Part shown: in pieces, positions 60,595 through 64,000 of the stretch
Position numbering within the stretch: position 1 is the stretch's first letter
Layout of the letters: each line of letters opens with the position of its first letter
Source: CAMAVH01 sp964628235
Lineage (GTDB): Bacteria; Pseudomonadota; Alphaproteobacteria; SMXQ01
Length of the DNA stretch: 64,000 nt
NCBI GenBank assembly: GCA_964628235.1
Contig: CAZVLU010000001.1
Location: 62,001-126,000 of the forward strand
Reading direction: 5' to 3'
The notes under the pieces: model-generated
What the model was told of the DNA's origin: nothing
The model's input: the letters and a program-made list of their open reading frames with translations, nothing else
Database searches by the model: none
Program-made: the position numbers and the translations under genes

Positions 60595-63500
60595 TTAAGT
60601 CTCTTCCCGCTTGCTCTCTCGCCAAGTGATCAAGCGATAAAATAGCGGAATGAAGAAGATCGCGATGAACGTGGCCGCCAGCATGCCGCCGACGACGCCC
60701 GTACCGATGGAATGACGGCTCGCCGCGCCTGCGCCCGTGCTGATCGCCAGTGGCACGCAGCCGAAAATGAACGCGAGAGACGTCATGACGATGGGACGGA
60801 AACGCAGACGCGCGGCCGTGATGGCCGCGTCAGCGGCACTCATGCCATCGCGGCGCTTCAGAACGGCGAATTCGACAATCAAGATTGCGTTCTTCGCCGC
60901 TAGTCCGATCAGCGTGACAAGGCCGATCTGGAAATAGACGTCGTTGTTCAAGCCGCGCAGCCAAATCGCGATGAGTGCGCCGAACAACGCGAAGGGCACG
61001 GCCAGAATCACGGCCAAAGGTAGCGACCAACGCTCATATTGCGCGGCAAGGATGAGGAAGACCATGAGGATGCCGAACACCAACGCTTGGGCCCCCGACC
61101 CGCCCGTCGCGATCTCCTGATAGGCCGAGCCGGTCCAAGCTATGGTGTAGTTTTCGGGGAGCGTCTGTTGTGCGACCTCCTGCATGGCGGCGATCGCTTG
61201 CCCTGACGAATAGCCGGAAGCGGGATTGCCCATGATCTTCGCGGCGTAGAAGGCGTTGAACCGATCCATTTGATCCGGCCCGATGACGCGCTCCGGCTTG
61301 AGCAGGACGTCGATAGGAATCATGCTGCCAGAATCGGCCCGCACGAAAACCTGTTTCAGATTTTCCGGCTGTTGCCGAAAGATCGATTCCGCCTGCAGGC
61401 TGACTCTGTAGTTGCGGCCGAAAAGCGTGAAATCGTTGACGTACAGGCTGCCGAACGTGCTCTGCATCGTCTCGAAGATCGACGAGATCGGCACGCCGAG
61501 CGCTTTGGCTTTCTCGCGGTCGACCTGGATCTTGTATTGCGGCACGCTGGCATCGAAGGTCGTCCGAACGCCGCTGAGCTCAGGTCGTTGCGACGCCGCT
61601 TGGACCAGCTGCTGCGCGACGCCGATCAACGCTTGCGATCCCAGGCCGCCGCGGTCCTGAACATAGGCTTCGAACCCGCCCGTCGTGCTCATGCCGCTGA
61701 TCGGCGGCGGATTGAACACGAGCGCCATGGAGTCGCGAATGCTTGACAAAACGCCCATGAATTTGCCGGCCAATGTCGGCGCGGACTCCGCCGTGCCCGC
61801 GCGCTCGTCCCATTCCTTCAAGCGGACGAAGGCCGCGCCCGCGCTCGGCCTTTGAGCGCCGGCCAGCAGATCGTAGCCGGAAAAGGCCACCACATCGGAA
61901 ACCGTCGGCTGATTCATCAGGCGATCGGAGATCGTCTGCATGACTTCGTCGGTGCGATCCAGAGATGCCGCCGGCGGCAAGATGCCGACGGCCAACAAAA
62001 TTCCCTGGTCCTCTTCCGGCACAAGCGCGCTGGGGATGCGCAGGAAGAGAACTCCCGTCACTACGATCATGCCGGCTGCCAGCAACAGGCCGAGCACCAC
62101 TCGCCGCAACAAGAATGCGACACCGGACACATATCCGTCGGTCATACGGTCAAAGAAGCGATTGAACACCCGGAACGGGGCCATGGGTTCGTGATGGCCT
62201 GGCTTGAGGATCAAGGCGCATAAGGCGGGCGTCAACGTCAACGCGACGATGCCCGAGATGATGACCGATATCGAGATCGTCACCGCGAATTGGCGATACA
62301 TTTCACCGGCCAGGCCGCCCATGAAAGCCACGGGGATGAACACGGCGCAGAGGACTAGCACGATGGCGACAACGGGCCCCGTGACCTCCTCCATCGCCTT
62401 GATCGCGGCCTGCTTGGGCGCAAGCCCTTCGGTTCGCATGATTCGTTCGACATTCTCGAGCACGACGATGGCATCGTCGACCACGATGCCAATCGCCAGC
62501 ACGAGTCCGAACAAAGTCAGCAGATTGATTGAAAATCCCAGGACATAGATGCCCGCGAAAGTACCGATGATCGACACCGGCACCGCGACCAGTGGGATGA
62601 GGGTCGCGCGCCAGTTCTGCAGAAATATGAAGACGACGAGGACGACAAGAACGATCGCCTCGATGAAAGTATGAATCACTTCATTGATCGACACTTCGAC
62701 GAAGCGTGTCGTGTTGTAGGGAATGGAATATCTCATTCCCTCCGGAAATCTTTTCGTCAGTTCGTCCATCCGCGCTTGAACGGCCGCCATCGTCGCCAGC
62801 GCATTCGCGCCGGGCTGGAGATAGACGCCGATCGGTACCGTCGGCTGGCCATTGTGGGTGGCGTTGAAGCTGTAATCCTGAGCGCCGAGCTCAATGCGCG
62901 CCACATCCCTCAAGCGCAGGGTTGCAGCGTTCGCGTCCGTCCGCAGGATGATGTTTTCGAAAGCGGCCGCGTCGGGGAGGCGCCCTTCAGTGGTGACCGA
63001 ATAGGTGAACGACACCGGATCTTCCATCGGCGCTTGCCCGAAGCGGCCAGCGGCGAATTGCGCATTTTGTTCACGAATGGCCGCCGCCACGTCTCCCGGC
63101 GTGAGGTTGTATTGGGCCAGCTTGTCCGGACGCAACCACACTCGCATGGAGTAATCTTTGGCACCGAAGAGCTGCGCTTCGCCGACGCCGGGCGTGCGCT
63201 TCAGTTCGTCCAGGACGTTCAGAAGCGCATAATTGCTGATATAGATGGAGTCGTAGCGGTCGTCCGACGAGGACATCGTCAGGACGCCGAGAATCGACGT
63301 CGACTGCTTGTTGACGACGACGCCTTGCCGCGTAACTTCTTCGGGCAAGGAAGAGAGCGCGCGCTGCACGCGGTTGTTAACGTTAATCGTAGCCTGATCT
63401 GGATCAGTCCCGATCTCGAACGTCACCGTCAGACGCATCGTGCCGGAGCCACTGTTCGCCGACTGCATATAGAGCATGTTCTCGACGCCGTTGATCTGCT

Positions 63501-63702
63501 GTTCCAACGGCGCCGCCACCGTCTGCGCGACCACCTCGGCGCTAGCGCCAGGATAGGTTGCGGATACGACGACTTGGGGCGGCACGATCTCCGGATATTG
63601 CGCGATCGGCAACACCCGCATCGAGACGAGACCCGCGATGACGATGACGATCGAGATGACCGCCGCGAAGACCGGGCGGTCGATGAAGAACCGCGAGTTC
63701 AT
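60595..63702 (-). CDS. RND multidrug efflux pump, HAE1 (AcrB/MexB) family
   Basis: 1035 residues, normal length for the family. The order is complete: N-terminal helix FFIDRPVFAAVISIVIVIAG, porter domain with YPGASAEVVAQTVAAPLEQQINGV in parts, TM4 with the proton-relay aspartates in AIGIVVDDAIVVLENVER, and a second half repeating it (YVNDFTLFGRNYRV, LIGLAAKNAILIVEFAVLKR). It pumps drugs or solvents out using protons together with the adaptor gene at 63699. The start overlaps the adaptor stop (ATGA). Confidence 0.94.
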   Translation of the reverse strand: MNSRFFIDRPVFAAVISIVIVIAGLVSMRVLPIAQYPEIVPPQVVVSATYPGASAEVVAQTVAAPLEQQINGVENMLYMQSANSGSGTMRLTVTFEIGTDPDQATINVNNRVQRALSSLPEEVTRQGVVVNKQSTSILGVLTMSSSDDRYDSIYISNYALLNVLDELKRTPGVGEAQLFGAKDYSMRVWLRPDKLAQYNLTPGDVAAAIREQNAQFAAGRFGQAPMEDPVSFTYSVTTEGRLPDAAAFENIILRTDANAATLRLRDVARIELGAQDYSFNATHNGQPTVPIGVYLQPGANALATMAAVQARMDELTKRFPEGMRYSIPYNTTRFVEVSINEVIHTFIEAIVLVVLVVFIFLQNWRATLIPLVAVPVSIIGTFAGIYVLGFSINLLTLFGLVLAIGIVVDDAIVVLENVERIMRTEGLAPKQAAIKAMEEVTGPVVAIVLVLCAVFIPVAFMGGLAGEMYRQFAVTISISVIISGIVALTLTPALCALILKPGHHEPMAPFRVFNRFFDRMTDGYVSGVAFLLRRVVLGLLLAAGMIVVTGVLFLRIPSALVPEEDQGILLAVGILPPAASLDRTDEVMQTISDRLMNQPTVSDVVAFSGYDLLAGAQRPSAGAAFVRLKEWDERAGTAESAPTLAGKFMGVLSSIRDSMALVFNPPPISGMSTTGGFEAYVQDRGGLGSQALIGVAQQLVQAASQRPELSGVRTTFDASVPQYKIQVDREKAKALGVPISSIFETMQSTFGSLYVNDFTLFGRNYRVSLQAESIFRQQPENLKQVFVRADSGSMIPIDVLLKPERVIGPDQMDRFNAFYAAKIMGNPASGYSSGQAIAAMQEVAQQTLPENYTIAWTGSAYQEIATGGSGAQALVFGILMVFLILAAQYERWSLPLAVILAVPFALFGALIAIWLRGLNNDVYFQIGLVTLIGLAAKNAILIVEFAVLKRRDGMSAADAAITAARLRFRPIVMTSLAFIFGCVPLAISTGAGAASRHSIGTGVVGGMLAATFIAIFFIPLFYRLITWRESKREET

Positions 63703-64000
63703 GGCGTGGCCTTGGGCGCGGACGGCGCAGCCTGCTGTGGATCGACGACTTTGACCGGACTGCCGGGGCGGACCTTGATGACGCCCTCCGTCACGATCTT
63801 GTCGACCGCGTGCAAGCCCTCGTTTACCAGCCAGCCTTGGGGGGTTTGCCGTCCGAGTCGGACTGGGCGAGCCACGGCCTTCCCCGCCTGATCGATCACG
63901 TAAACGAATGTGCCCTGCGGTCCCTGCATCACCGCCGGCTCCGGGACGACGATGCCGGCGTTCAGCGTCACGCCGAAGACGATGACTTGCACGAACTGGC
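63699..64000 (-). CDS. RND periplasmic adaptor (MFP), 3' end only
   Basis: The last 100 or so residues of a membrane fusion protein: QVIVFGVTLNAGIVVPEPAVMQGPQGTFVYVID is the beta-barrel end, DKIVTEGVIKVRPGSPVKVVD the membrane-proximal domain. The frame continues beyond the window edge, so the start is not visible. It is upstream of and coupled to the RND pump and links it to an outer-membrane channel not seen here. Confidence 0.9.
   Translation of the reverse strand, partial: QFVQVIVFGVTLNAGIVVPEPAVMQGPQGTFVYVIDQAGKAVARPVRLGRQTPQGWLVNEGLHAVDKIVTEGVIKVRPGSPVKVVDPQQAAPSAPKATP

Overview
The window reads as chromosomal DNA of a GC-rich alphaproteobacterium, most likely a Hyphomicrobiales member of the Bradyrhizobium/Xanthobacteraceae/Beijerinckiaceae type. 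The basis is the codon use, the many tricarboxylate-type (TctC/Bug) binding proteins, an HWE-type kinase relic, a RES/Xre toxin-antitoxin pair, the DUF3489-DUF2924-serine recombinase cassette, and tRNA-derived repeats with palindromic AGGGAA clusters. This is inference from gene content, not a database match.

Layout. 0-17.5 kb is mainly metabolic. It holds a metallopeptidase/ATP-grasp pair and a divergent locus of Bug receptors with a tricarballylate-dehydrogenase-like flavoprotein and a glyoxalase-fold protein. An MFS exporter, a Rieske ferredoxin, two HupE/UreJ metal permeases and a fused 5-oxoprolinase follow. Next are a response regulator whose HWE kinase partner is broken, an antiporter fragment, another Bug receptor and an isochorismatase-family hydrolase. 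17.7-21.8 kb is a small, AT-richer island: a degenerate repeat, an AGGGAA-box array, a phage-type integrase and a 732-residue tyrosine-recombinase-like protein that ends 50 bp from the 3' end of tRNA-Leu(TAA). 21.9-23.9 kb holds a thermonuclease, a small protein and a RES/Xre toxin-antitoxin pair.

24.0-32.0 kb is a seven-gene minus-strand catabolic cluster: LysR, Rieske oxygenase, iron-type ABC transporter (ATPase, fused permease, binding protein), FAH-family hydrolase and dienelactone hydrolase. 32.4-36.4 kb adds a second dienelactone hydrolase, a LysR regulator divergent from an isochorismatase-family hydrolase, and another Bug receptor. 36.7-48.8 kb is a second accessory island. It has small envelope genes, an Xre regulator, a ParB-methyltransferase fusion with DUF5681 and terminase large subunit but no virion genes, the serine-recombinase cassette, and a tightly coupled three-gene operon (Xre-ASCH, PIN-GNAT-PUA-like, P-loop kinase) that looks like an undescribed toxin/defence-type system.

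48.8-60.0 kb is again catabolic. A DapA-like lyase, a gentisate-dioxygenase-like cupin, a haem-oxygenase-fold oxidase, a Bug receptor and a 3-hydroxyisobutyrate-dehydrogenase-like enzyme run divergently from an IclR regulator across a perfect 11-bp inverted repeat. An MmgE/PrpD enzyme then lies divergent from a complete TctC-TctB-TctA transporter. 60.0-64.0 kb carries a universal stress protein and an RND efflux pump with its adaptor cut by the window end.

The strongest non-gene signal is a repeat of about 272 bp (four full copies and one degenerate copy). It has GGCGCCACCCC ends, a bidirectional terminator hairpin and an antisense tRNA-3'-end-like segment. All copies have the same orientation, and all four full copies sit at the 3' end of a gene. 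The window carries six tricarboxylate-type binding proteins but only one set of membrane subunits, so most are orphan receptors.
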